NCBI GenBank assembly: GCA_023105745.1
Contig: JALGQZ010000013.1
Coordinates: 23,322,605-23,386,604 of the forward strand
Length of the DNA: 64,000 bases
Direction: 5' to 3'
Source of the DNA: Austropuccinia psidii
Taxonomy: Eukaryota > Basidiomycota > Pucciniomycetes > Pucciniales > Sphaerophragmiaceae
Part shown: positions 36,901 to 48,711 of the stretch, one piece after another
Layout: the number at the start of each line of letters is the position of its first letter
How positions within the stretch are numbered: position 1 is the stretch's first letter
Made by a program: the position numbers and the translations under genes
The notes under the pieces: generated by a model
What the model saw: the letters and a program-made list of their open reading frames with translations, nothing else
The model's database searches: none
What the model was told of the DNA's origin: nothing

Positions 36901-38847
36901 AATTGGAATAAAATATTCCGAGCCTCTTTTAAGCTGAATACTTCCCATTTCCTAATAAAAACATGAAATATCTCAACGCAAATATTTCATGGTATAGAAT
37001 CAAAACAATATACAGAGAATATTATTCCTGAAATAAATTTAAGTAGAAGTTAAGACAGAAATTAAATAACAATTAATTTATTTTGAAGGGTTTTCTACAA
37101 TCATTCTTCCTTTACAATAATACTTCTCCCAGAATAAACATGTAATTAATGAGATTGATAATAAGGACCTTTTTTTCAAAGGGAGAAAAATGCAATTTTT
37201 CACAAGGAAATATTTTCAAGGTGAATAATCATGACTTACAATTTTAGTAAGAAGATGTTTTCAGTGAAGTTGTTTGGTGATTTCTAATAGGGAGAGTGGA
37301 ATAATTGATTGACTATTTGGATAAATTTTAAAGAATATTTGGATATATCTTTGAATTGATATGCTTATTGATTCAACCTTCATTCAAATAGATCTAAAAC
37401 TAATTTTTTCAGTCTCTCTCAAAGGGATATCAGTGAAATCAACGTTTTAAGACTACTTTTTAGCATAAATATTAGGAATTCAGAAAGCCCCTTTTTCTCT
37501 CCTATATTTTCGAAGTATATAAGTATTCTCCATATATAGTTCCCTCAAAATATTCCATAATTTCCTTAAAAAGTTTCATAATTTCGTAAAAAGAGTTCAA
37601 ATTTGGCTTGCTAGCCTCATTTTGTCTGGCTTTGGTCAGTGTTACCAGAATTCAATGCCTATTTTATCATGAAAGTTTAATTAGCTTTTTTAATCAGGCC
37701 AATGCATTAGAATTCGGCAAAATAAAATTTACAAATCACCTTTTCATCTTATGAGAACACTTGAATTCTGAATCATTCCAAACATTAACAGGTTAATTAG
37801 AGTATATAGACAATACTAATGGAGCTGGTAATACTTACTAATAGTTATTCAAAACTTAAATCTTTGGAAAGTGAGCTTGGGTGTTAGCCGTAGGAGCTTC
37901 TAAAAGTGCCCCTCATTCTCTCTGAAAACATTCTAGTTTTCTGGAAAGTCCCAATTATCTTTGACTATCTCTTTGAATTTGTTGAAGTTATCATTTTTTG
38001 GTATTTGTGAAGCAATCTTAGCACATAATAATATGACAATATCTGTACCCCTTATCAAGATCTATACTACTGAGGCTTTGAAAAATGGAAAATTTTCATT
38101 AATATAAGAGTTTCAAACAGAAATTACAAAATACAAACAGGTGACTCTTCAAATAATCCAAAATATATAGCTCAAAAATAAACTTAATAGGAATGAAACT
38201 CAATTTTTAGCTTGTATCTAATGAGGTAATGGTATGAAAATGATTTTTCCCACATAGAACATTTTAATACTCTTTTATTGCGATTTAAGACATATTTGCA
38301 CCAGCCGGAGGTATGGTTTAAAAGCTTAGCTATCAAATATAAAAATGATTTTTTGCACAAAATTCATTTAATTTTGATCTCATTCAATCCAGAATTTTCA
38401 AACAGAGATTATTTTATCTCTCATAGTATTATGAATCACTACATAACTCTATGTTTTTAAGAACAAGGAATTCTTCACAAGAAAAAAAACAGGAGTTGAT
38501 ATATAAGTGATAAATCAGAGAGGAAGTTATCAAAGAATTTGAAAAATGAAAAATGGCAATCTTTAAGGTAAGATACTACTAACCAGACATAATCAAGCCT
38601 CACTATTTATTGGATATGAGGATAATTTTTAACTCACTGCGATTGACTTCTAAGGAGAAAAACTATTTGATTATCAAATAGAGAGAACGCATTTTGATAG
38701 CCTCACTATGATTGAAAAACCTTCTCTTTATAGCTTACCAGCCCAAAATACTAGAAAGATACATCTAATTTATCCTGAATTTCAATAAATCTCTGTGTAA
38801 ATTGATAGTGTCATTATAGTTGGAGTTTTATTTCTGTTTCAGAGAAA
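33945..38847. other. Long AT-rich region without recognisable genes
   Basis: Nearly 5 kb at very high AT content. ORFs are short (at most about 85 codons) with no motif. I found no LTR ends, tandem array, tRNA or helicase/transposase remnant. It may be heavily decayed repeat. Confidence 0.4.
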
Positions 38848-40761
38848 GATAGTGTGAACCTTTGAGATATGACCACATACCCAATAAAGTTCACAAGAAA
38901 TATTTAAAATAATTATACATTAAAAAAATTACCTTAAAGCTACAAAAATGCCATAAATTGGCATAAAACTTGGTTTAACTTAAAAGCCAATGGATAAAAA
39001 TGTGAAATAAATTATACCATTGGATTACCCATGGTAAGATACACATATACCATTTTTATGGCATATCTTTAAAGTCAATATTTCATGAGTTATAAGTAAT
39101 AATACCTTATAAAAAACACAAATCCTTATTCATTTCAAAGACTAATGAAACAACATGTAAAATAAATGGTACCATTGGATTCTCCATCAAAATCCACATA
39201 AAAAACAATTGAGAAGCTAAGCTCCAAAGTCAATACTTAAGGAATTAACCTGAATATATGCACTTTTTTGGTCAACGCATATATTCAAGGATTTTAGCCA
39301 ATATATTTTGAAATATGCATGATAGAGTGATGAACCAAAATTAAAGTCATCACGTAATTACTGTAGGAATACAGAAATGAAGTTTATTTCACAAGTTATA
39401 AACAAGGTTAAAACCTGTAAGGGATTATTGATTAAAATCAACAGAGCTGTTGACCACTTTGTTGTGAAAGTGGTCCAAACTTAAAAAAAGTAAACAGTTG
39501 GTTTCTACTAGCTCATTTGTGAATAATGATGTATTTTGTATTATAATATTCAAGGTATAATCCCTTGAAATCATGGTTTGAAGTTTAAAATATTAAATTT
39601 TGACAGAAAAGATGAGTTACAAGAAAAATAATCAAAAATAGAGTTTTGATGATGTAATGAAATTCTCTTGGAAGTGTAATACAGACATGCCAAGATATCA
39701 GAATCCACTCTCAGAATAGCTGTAGCATGTATAACTTAAAAGTTACTAATGATTAAAGCTTAAGCTTAAATTTGATCATTTAAGATCACTCACTGTAATC
39801 TTATTTTAAGTTTAACAGTCATATGAGTGATAAAATTGGTGAATACTGTTAGTTTATGATTAAAACTAATAAAATTCACAAATTTTGGGGTTCTTCCAAG
39901 CCTTTGACATCATCAAACTTCGAGTTATAGTGATAACTCTAAATAATGGCGTAATAATGATGTAATATGGTTTGATCATGATGTAATCATGACCAAACCT
40001 TAAAATATTGATCAATTCCAGTGGATATGATCATTGAAAGTCTACTAGAAGCCTGTTGGACTCTAGGAGGGAGGTATTTACTATAAATAGAGCTGTTTTT
40101 ACTCTGTTTTCCCCTCAGACGCTTACAAAACATTAAATCATTAAATAAAAAGGTAATTTCTTTATTCTTTATATATAAGAATTTTATATTACTAAAGACC
40201 AAAGATCATCTTATAATAATCTTCATCTTTGACGTTATTATTACAATTATTTAATTGTTTTGTTTAAATTTCTTTTAAAAACCTCAATTGGACGTAAAAT
40301 AAAGAAAATTTGTAATTTCTCTTAAATTTTATTGTAACTACAATTTAAATAAGTTGTATTTACATTGCTAGGCGTAAGCTTATTCAAAAATATTATATAA
40401 AGCATTAAAAGTAGGTTGTTTCTCTTATTATAATAATTTTTCTCTATTATTACTCATAATAATTCTATAATTAATATAAATAGTATTTATATTAATTTAT
40501 AGCTTTAATATTGGTAATATTATTGTAATTGATTGTCTTTTATTATTAAAAACCAATTTTTTACGCCTTTATTATTTGTTGGTAGCAATAATAAAGTGCT
40601 TTTAAATATATTAATTATCTTATATTAATATATTCATTTTATTATATTATTTTTTTTATAATATAAATTATATCATGATATTTATTTAATAATATAATTA
40701 TTGTACCCCATAAATCTAATAATTCTTCATTATTATAACTATTTTTATCTTATTTATTTTA

Positions 40762-40904
40762 GGGTATTGGTAAAAACACGTAAGCAAATTGGTAAAAACA
40801 CGTAAGAGCTTATGTGTTTTTACTAAAAACTTACGTGTTTTGGCCATAATTTGGTAAAAACACGTAAGGTTTTAGTAAAAACACGTAAGGGGTGCCCTGG
40901 GCCC
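40762..40904 (+). repeat. 5' terminal inverted repeat with six 15-bp motifs
   Basis: The motif GTAAAAACACGTAAG occurs forward at 40770-40784 and 40792-40806, reverse at 40809-40823 (CTTATGTG variant) and 40830-40844 (degenerate end), then forward at 40854-40868 and 40875-40889. The order ++--++ mirrors the other end. Such subterminal repeats are plausible transposase-binding sites (inference). Confidence 0.9.
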
Positions 40905-41397
40905 ATTTTTAATTAAAAATGAAACACAAAAATGCCTGTATTGGGCCAAAACATGCCCAAAAGAGGTTTTTTCCCCACAAAACCTCTCTAACTCCAAATT
41001 GTTTCAGATTTTTTTGCCCAGCCCCCCCCCCCCTAAAAAAAAAAGCAAAAACACCCCAACAATCCACATTATCCCCACCCCAAACCATTTTTTTTTTTGG
41101 AAAAACAGCATTACCAAAGCCATTTTGCAAAGCTTTTCACCCTTTTTTTTCTTTTTTTCCCCCAAAGACTGCATTTTCCACCACAACAACCTGCTTTCAA
41201 GCCTCCAAATTTCCAATTTTTTACCTTCCCTCATCCATTGCTTTCATATTTAAACCACTTTCTTTCACTCTTAACCCCTTCTGTTCATTTTTCACACCTT
41301 TTTTCACCTCTTTTTCACACTTCGAAAGGTTCTTACCCCATTCCAAATCCCCAAATCCCCCCTTTTTTTCACTTTTACACATATTTTTCATTCAAAA
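40905..41397 (+). promoter_or_regulatory. Pyrimidine-rich leader of the transposase gene
   Basis: Strong strand bias: C and A homopolymers at about 41021-41050, then a region of mainly T and C up to the ATG at 41398. CT-rich leaders are common upstream of fungal genes. The long ORFs here (for example 40919-41500) are low-complexity artefacts in other frames. Confidence 0.4.
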
Positions 41398-44300
41398 ATG
41401 CTCCAACCCCCCACTGAAGGTGAATTTCAGACCCTTGAGCTTCTTTGGCAACATGTGCATAATGTTGCCAGGGCTCAGGGGTATGCTGTGTCCACCTTGA
41501 GGTCCAATATGACCCACAACCAAATTGAAATATGTTGTGATAGGTCTGGCACCCCAAATCCCAACAAAAGCCCCTCCAAAACAGTCACCTCAAGAAAGCT
41601 TGACTGTCCTTTTAGACTTTATGCCAGGAAATATGCCAAGAGCACCACTTGGACTCTTAAAGTCAAAAATCCTGAACATAGCCATGATGCCACTGAAAAT
41701 ATCATGGCAAATCCTGCTTTCAGGAAATTCAATGAGCAAGAAACATCCCAAATTGCTCAAATGTCTGAATCACTCCTCATGCCAAGGCAAATTCAGGCCC
41801 AATTATGCAGCCAGAGGGAGTCTGACAGGCCTGTAATCCTTCAAGACATTTATAACCAAGTCAAGAAAATAAAGAAAGACAAACTGCAAGGCAGAAGGCC
41901 CATTGATGCTCTTATTGACACTCTCCAAGAAGAAAATTTTGTTTGGTCCTCTGCAAGAGATTCTGAGGGACACATTACCTCCTTGTTTTTTACTCACCCC
42001 CTGGCCATAAAACTTCTTCATGGCTTTCCTCATGTCATTCTTATGGATTGTACTTATAAAACCAATAAGTACAAAATGCCTCTTTTTCATATTGTTTGAT
42101 TCAGCTCGACAAATAAGACCTTTTCTGGGGCTTTTTGTTTGATGAAGAATGAAAATGAAACTTCATATACTTGGGCCTTAAATCAATACATTGAAAAGGT
42201 CCTCAACAACACCAATCTTGTCCCCCCCCAGTTATTGTTATTGACAGGGATCTGGCCTTGAGAAACTCTATTAAGAAGCTCTTCCCAGACTCCAAAGTCA
42301 TGCTATGCATTTGGCACATCAACAAGGATGTATCTGCTCATTGCATGAAGAAAATTGGTCATGGAACTGATTTTGAAAATTTTATGGGCCTTTGGAATCA
42401 AGTAATATACTTCTTCATTTTATTTCATGTTATTTCACTTTTTTTCTTATTATTGTCTTTATTAATGACTTTGGGATTCTTTTCTCAGCTTATGTATTCA
42501 CCCACTGAAAAGTCTTTCAAAGACAACTGGAAGAAGCTTCAAAAGCAAGTTAAAAATGCTGAGGTCTTGCAGTATTTGGAAAATAATTGGCTTCCTCTAA
42601 AGGAGTATTATGTGCCAGCCTGGACAAACCACCATTGCCACCTGGGTGTGGGCTCCACCTCCAGAGTTGAAGGTGCCCATGCCATGGTTAAACTTTGGCT
42701 ACAAAAGTCCACTGGTACTCTCCTGGAGGCTGTCAGGGCACTCCACATGGCATTCAGAAAACAATTTATTGAAATTATCAACAGAATCTCCAAAGAAATG
42801 ATTGTCCATGTCAAGAATTTTCCTCCACACATCTGTGCCCTCAATGGCAAGGTGTCTCATTATGCTCTTCAGATTGCCTTTGAAAATTTCAAAACAAAAT
42901 TTCCTCCAAATGAAAAATGTACCAACAAATACAACAATTATAAAGGCATTCCTTGCAAGCATAAGACCCAAAAGGCATTTGCCAAGCGCCAAAGGCTTGA
43001 ATTATCAGACTTCCATCCTCAGTGGCATTTGAATTTGCCTGTGAGGGTTTTTTAATTTCTTCTTATTATTTTTTTCTTATTAACTGATTTTACTTGTCAT
43101 ATTCTTCTCAGACTGGTTTTCAAGGTGATGATCAAAGTGTTGAAAAAGAAAGAAAGAATGAAGCCAAGAAAATATTTGAAGACATTGGGGAAGACCTGTT
43201 TCAAAGACCAATGGCAGAAATCACCCCAATACTCCAACATTTTCAAGATGTTTTGACTGGAAACGTCCCATTTGATCAAATTCCCAAGAGTCAAGAGGAT
43301 GATCAATATTATGAAGACCCTCTAGAATGCAAGAATATCCGTGGAAGACCCCAAGGAGCCAAGAATAAAAACAAAAGAGAACCTTCAAGATTTGAAATCA
43401 TTGAGAGTCAAACCAAGAGAAGAGGAAGACCCCCATCAAAAGTGACCAGCACAACAACTTCCAGATCCCAGTCAAATGTCCCCTCTCCAATTATGGAAGT
43501 GGAATCATCTGAAGATTCTGAAGATTCTGAAGATTCTGAGGACTCATTGTCTAAATCCATCAATTCATCAGATTCACTACCCTCAGCAACTGAATTAAAT
43601 AAATCAGAAGTAACCCTTAGAAGGTCCAGAAGATTGGCAATTGGAAGCAAAACATCACAAAGAAAATCACACAAGCCTGCCACCAGTTTGAATATCTATG
43701 ATGCAATTGACCTGACCTGTGAGCATTGTCAAAGCAACTATCACACAAGTGATGAATGCTCCAAGCTGTTTGTGAGTTTTTGATTCTTTTTAATGTAATT
43801 TTATGTTGCTTATTTTGATATTTATTCATTTTTTGAACTTATGTTATCAGATAACTGGCTCAGAAGACTTGCCCAAGTTTATATTGAAATACACCTTCAA
43901 GGCCATCAATGTCCAGGGTGATGGAAACTGTGGCTACAGAACAGTATCCCACTTCATTTACAAGACTCAAGATCAATGGGCTGATGTGAGAGGTGACTTG
44001 GCTGAAGAAATTCAACAAAATCAAGACCTTTATGAAGCCATGAACACCTTAATTCCCTCAGTATCCTCTTATTTGGAAAGAATTGAATGGTATGAAGATG
44101 TTGGCCAGGCTCCAAAAAGCAAGTGGATGTCCATGCCTGACATGGGGGATCCAATTGCAAATAAGTATAAAAGACCAGTTTTCTTTTATTCCACAGCCCA
44201 ATCTTTTTCCTTTTTCCCTTATTTCTGTCCTCCAAATGATAATCCCCCCATTTTCATCTGCTTCTTGAATAGTTGTGCTCATTTTGTTCCTTTGGACATC

Positions 44301-44474
44301 ATCATTTCTAAAGTTTATCCAGTCCCCCCCATTACTGTGAGCTGGGAGATTCATGCCCAACCACAAGCCCTGGGGTGGGCTGATAAATTTAAGAAACACA
44401 GAATGTTGTATTTGTCCAATCTTCCTCCCCCCTCTCAGAAAAAACCCACTATTTTGGAGGTTGATTCTGATTGA
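41398..44474 (+). pseudogene. MULE transposase with FAR1 finger, DDE core, AT-hooks, CCHC knuckle and OTU protease
   Basis: One gene in four exons: 41398-42401, 42489-43040, 43112-43771 and 43851-44474. The three phase-0 GT-AG introns are 87, 71 and 79 bp. Exon 1 has a FAR1/WRKY-GCM-type finger (ICCDRSG, KLDCPF, EHSHD) and transposase D1 in LMDCTYKTN (42046-42048), then D2 in VIDRDLAL (42243-42245). Exon 2 has the third acid in TSRVEGAH (Glu 42669-42671). Exon 3 holds two AT-hooks (RGRPQ, RRGRPPSK), an acidic SEDSEDS repeat and a perfect C-x2-C-x4-H-x4-C knuckle (43718-43759), where many MULEs have a SWIM finger. Exon 4 is an OTU-type cysteine protease: GDGNCGYR (Cys 43929-43931) and AHFVPL (His 44280-44282). 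Two lesions: TGA at 42097-42099, just after KYKMPLFHIV, and a frameshift in the C8 run at 42222-42229. OTU target unknown. Confidence 0.88.
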
Positions 44475-44578
44475 ATGATTTTTGTATATACAATTTATGC
44501 CAATTATCCCCCTCCTCAGTCATTTTTATTGCTTAAATCCCACCTCAGCCTCCTTTTTTATCAAACATGTGGAACTTT

Positions 44579-44955
44579 TGTACTTGAAAATAGTCATATT
44601 ACACACAAGAAAAAAAACAGTTAAAAAAAACACCCATTGCGCCTTCACTTGTGGTCCCACCCAAAAAATTTTCCCAATTCATGAGCTTCTGGTTCTTTAT
44701 TGTCCAGATTGAACCCTTTAATTTAAAAAAAAAATGAAGGAAATTCATAAGTGGGAAGTTATTAAATTCACTTTTTAAAAATAAGCATATTACAATGACG
44801 GGAAAAAACATTTGAAAAAAAAACTCTTTTTGCGCCTTCACTTGTCCCACCCAAAAAAATTCCCAAAATTATGGGATTCTGGTTCTTTATTCTTCACATT
44901 GAACCCTTTATTTTAAAAAAAAATCAAGCAAATTCATAAGTGGGAAGATTTTAAA
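44579..44955 (+). repeat. Direct duplication of about 185 bp in the MULE 3' region
   Basis: Two diverged copies (about 44579-44760 and 44761-44955) share GCGCCTTCACTTGT, CCCACCCAAAAAA, TTCTGGTTCTTTATT, TTGAACCCTTTA and AAATTCATAAGTGGGAAG in the same order. It lies between the transposase stop and the 3' inverted repeat, with long A runs. Confidence 0.85.
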
Positions 44956-45129
44956 TGGATTTTTGAAAAAAATATGCCATTTTGGCATATTGGCAAAATT
45001 TGTGAAATTTGGCAAAAAAATAAATTTTGAAAAAATTTGTGCTTATTGACATGCCAAGTCGGGAAAAATATGGCAAAAAAAAATTAAAAAAAACCTCAAA
45101 ACTGAGCCTGAGGAATTTTTTTTGAAAAT

Positions 45130-45264
45130 TAAGGTCACTTACGTGTTTTTACCAGAAACTTACGTGTTTTTACCATAAATTGGTAAAAACACGTAAGTTT
45201 TTAGTAAAAACACGTAAGGGCTTACGTGTTTTTACTAAAAGCTTACGTGTGTTTACCAACACCC
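45130..45264 (-). repeat. 3' terminal inverted repeat with six 15-bp motifs
   Basis: The same motif occurs reverse at 45138-45152 and 45159-45173, forward at 45183-45197 and 45204-45218, and reverse at 45221-45235 and 45242-45256. The order --++-- is the exact mirror of the 5' end. Its reverse complement aligns with 40762-40900 with scattered changes. Confidence 0.9.
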
Positions 45265-45352
45265 TTATTTTATTTATACGGACATTCATAGTACAATAAG
45301 TAAAATATTAGTAATTTTTACTTATTGTTTCATAGTCAAACCTTACAGATAG

Positions 45353-46329
45353 AGGGCATTAATTCAATAGAATAAAAAAGGGAGAAATATAATTTATATC
45401 CTACTAGAGCTGTTTCAAGGGGAAGAAATTGAATAAAAGAATATATAAAACAATATATTTATGTATTGAGAAAAGCACAAATATTTGAAGGATCCTGTGC
45501 AAAACACAAAAAGATATTAACTGATTTTTACATTCATTTGATACTCTCTCATTAATTGAATAAAAGAAGGAGCTATTTTAGATTCTTAAGAATTAAATCA
45601 TGAGCTATAAAGAAGAGCTCAAAGACTACATTGTTTTACACTCAATAATTCAAATTAAGATGAAAATTGGAGGAAACTAGGCATTGAAATTTCCTTATAT
45701 TCTCAAAGTCTTTAAATCTGAGAATTCCTACCAAAAGTTCATATTGTGTCAATCCAAGCAAAGGCTTTGGCTTGCATATTTGGCTTAGATATATCTCAAA
45801 ACATTGTTTTTTTTTGATTTCCTTTTGTGTTATAGCTTTTAAACTGTCTCTGATGTATATACATCATCATTTTCCAAGGAAAACACCTGCTCTCAGGTGT
45901 AGCAATGTTTCTTGTTGCAAATCCAGGGATCAAATAATAATACACAATGAGGTCTTTGCAGTCCTCCAAAATAGAAAGATTTTGCAACCACTCTTGTGAA
46001 TTTTATAAAGATATTGCCTTTCCCACAGAGAATATTTCTAACAATTTAGACCTTTCACCTTCAGGGAAGAACTTCCTTTCCCCAGAAAACCCCCCTCATT
46101 TCCTCAAACCCTCTTTCATACTTTGATTATTCTACTTTAGATCTCCTAACAGTGCAGTAATGAATAAGGAAGCACCTTGAGGGGAAAGAAAAAAAAAGAA
46201 AATATTACCAATTTCAAAGTAACCACCAAAAATAGGGTGATTTCACACCCACTCCAAGGGGTAAGGGGTATTAAAAATTATTCTTACTACAACTCACAAA
46301 AAAAGAGGATAAATTGTGTGTTTTAGCAT
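45353..46329. other. AT-rich intergenic region
   Basis: No gene or clear repeat. ORF 45772-45999 and its minus-strand partner have no features. Confidence 0.4.
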
Positions 46330-46970
46330 ACATTTTCAGAAGTATTCCTTGAAACACTCATACAGCTTGATTTCATGAAATACAACCCTTCATTCATTGT
46401 AAAGGCTGGATTTAACAAATCCCATTTTGGATATTCAAATAAAAATCTGTAAGGTGACCTAACCTTACCACAACTCCTATACAGACCATGTGCATCCATA
46501 AATGACCTATACCTTCCAAATAAATAAATATTCAGAAGAACCTCCCTCCTTGGACCAGGACTGGTGGATTCTCAAATATACCAGCTCCTCTTCCTACCTA
46601 TGGGAAATTCTCCCCAGTTGATTAATATGTTTTATTTATTATTGATAATATGTTATTCTGAAATATTAGGCTAATCCAAGCCTTCACTCCCCTGTTCAGT
46701 AGAGGCTTTGTGGCCATATTCTTGCGAGCTGTTGGATTCTTGATGACAGGTTGAAAGGGGTAATTTGTACTTGATTGTGGTAGGCTCTCATTTTGTTTAC
46801 TTCTTTGTGCTTTATGTAATTTTATCAACAAATTATACTTTATTTGCTATCAGTAATCTTCTTTATTTCTTACAATATTAAAGCCTCCTTCTAATTTCTT
46901 CTGAGCCATCTGAAAGTGAGTCTAATCCCCTGATTGACAGGCCCTCTTTATCAGAAAAGCCCCTGTGGAA
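46330..46970 (+). repeat. Worn family C LTR, 3' part
   Basis: Resembles the second half of the C LTR. Matching blocks are GGGAAATTCTCCCCAGTTGATTAATAT (compare GGTTTCCCCCAGTTAATTAATAT), GACAGGTTGAAA, AATCTTCTTTATTTCTTACAATATT, and the end AAAGCCCCTGTGGAA (compare AGAGCCCCTGTGACA). Left boundary and target duplication are not recognisable. Confidence 0.6.
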
Positions 46971-48711
46971 TTATATTGATTGACTAATAATTTCCTGTTT
47001 CTTTGTTCATTCTCTTCCAGTCAATCATGACTCATTTATGATTTTCAATGCTCTTGTAATTCTCTGATCAGTTTTCATTTTAAATCTAATTTATTTATAT
47101 ATTAATTCCATTCTCCTTCCATAATTGCTTATTACCATTTTGCTCTATCCCTATACTTATTCATCAGTTCTATACTTTCCCCTTTTGTGTGAAATTCAGG
47201 TCTTATCAATTTTAGAGATTTTAATTCCTCAAGAAAATTGGGCCTGAGTAATTGATTTATTTCCTCGAGAATTGATTGAAATCAACTTGAATTGATTAAT
47301 TTCTTCCAAGGTTCTTTAATTGAAATTTCTTTATTGATTGATTAATTGATGGATTGAAACTTGTTGGATATTCCGCAAGACTTTGATTTCCCAAAATAAC
47401 TTAACTCTGTCATCTTCATTCTTAGAGAATTTTTGATATTGTTTGCACCTTAAGATAGTTGATTAATACTCACCTTTATTATCAAGAATTCCACCTGGAT
47501 TTGATTTTTTCTAACATTTAATCTTTATCCCCAATAGTCATGAGTTTTTTGTTTAATTTATTGAATAATTCATATTCAGAATAGCCCCTCAGTAAAGAAC
47601 AAAATATCTCAAATAGCTCAACCTGTCCTTATTTCTACCACTAGGGCCCCCTTGACCACTGTGGTAATCCATAACAATTATAACAATCTCAAGATTACCA
47701 AAGAATAGCATAGGAAAAATCATAAGAAAGGAAATGGAAATAAGATTTCAAAATTATTGTGCAGTAACCCCTTTTCTTGCGGGATAAATAATAGGAAGTA
47801 CCTTGAGGGTGAAATATTTGGTGAGTCTGTTTTAAATGTCAGAACAAGCCAACAACCATGGGTCTTAAGGTGTATTAGCTGCCCCTCTAAGTATACTGAA
47901 AAGAATACCCTCTTGATGAGATCACAAATGAATTATTTAGTTCTATCAAACCATAAATAAAATATCACCATTATAATAATGTTAATAGTTACTGTTTGCT
48001 TAATAATTGGGGGTTTCATAACTTCATTTTATTGATTATATAATTCTTTTCAATTAGCTTTTCTAGAATTCCCTCTTTCAATAATTGAGATATTTACAGA
48101 ATATTTTCAAGATCACTATAAATATTCATAATAATATTGATAGCTAGTTCATCCTTTCAACTTGACTTAGTAATACTATAAATATAAGTATAATAGCTTA
48201 ATGGTAAGATAATTCTATGAGAGTGGTTATGGTTAATATAAGGGTAAGATATAGATGTTATAATAGTAATATAATACTATCAGGATGAATATAAATAGAG
48301 TCCAATATATATATATAAGGGTTATGATATAAGATATAAGGGTAAGATGATATATCATTTTCATAAATAAAAGTTACTGATAAATTTAATAATATCATTA
48401 ATGATAATGTCTTCAAACACTACTTCAACACTATTACTATAATGGTAAGACTATGGAATAATATCAAACTCTTTCATTAATATTCTAAATATCTTTCATT
48501 CATCAATGATAAATGATACTATAAGATACTGAGACTTGCTACTTCTCTTTCAATATAATACTAGATTATCCTACTAGAGATTGGATGGATTTATCCTCAA
48601 GATTATTTTCTGAATAAGAATCAGGTGGAAAAAGGGATAGAGGCCCTTTATTTATACCTTTTGGACCCTCCATAGAGCATGGCAAAAAATGGAACTTATA
48701 AAAAATTCCAC
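46971..48711. other. AT-rich region, no gene recognised
   Basis: Possibly the interior or flank of the worn C element, but no gag or pol residues were readable. Contains simple AATT/GATT-rich stretches and ATA-rich runs near 48.2-48.4 kb. Confidence 0.35.

Larger units (their letters stand above)
40762..45264 (+). mobile_element. Complete Mutator-like (MULE) DNA transposon, 4503 bp
   Basis: Ends are GGGTATTGGTAAAAACACG and its near inverse CGTGTGTTTACCAACACCC. Flanking bases TTATTTTA occur at 40754-40761 and 45265-45272, an 8-bp target duplication; Mutator-like elements usually make 8-11 bp. The inverted repeats are about 135 bp long and internally repetitive. Between them lie a pyrimidine-rich leader, one spliced transposase gene (41398-44474) and a 3' region with an internal duplication. 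It inserted into an AT-rich part of a solo A LTR, so it is younger than that LTR. Boundaries are certain; activity is doubtful because the gene has two lesions. Confidence 0.95.
38853..45347 (+). repeat. Family A solo LTR interrupted by a Mutator-like element
   Basis: Begins TGTGAACCTTTGAG and ends AGTCAAACCTTACA like the element A LTR. It is flanked by identical GATAG at 38848-38852 and 45348-45352. Removing the 4503-bp insertion and one 8-bp duplication leaves about 1.98 kb, close to the 2.03 kb intact LTR. The LTR resumes after the insertion at TTATTTTATTTATACGGACA. Confidence 0.95.

Noticed and set aside
40919..41500. 193-codon ORF and several overlapping ORFs in the MULE leader
   Set aside because: Low-complexity Phe/Pro/Lys strings from homopolymer and CT-rich DNA; the real gene starts at 41398 in another frame.
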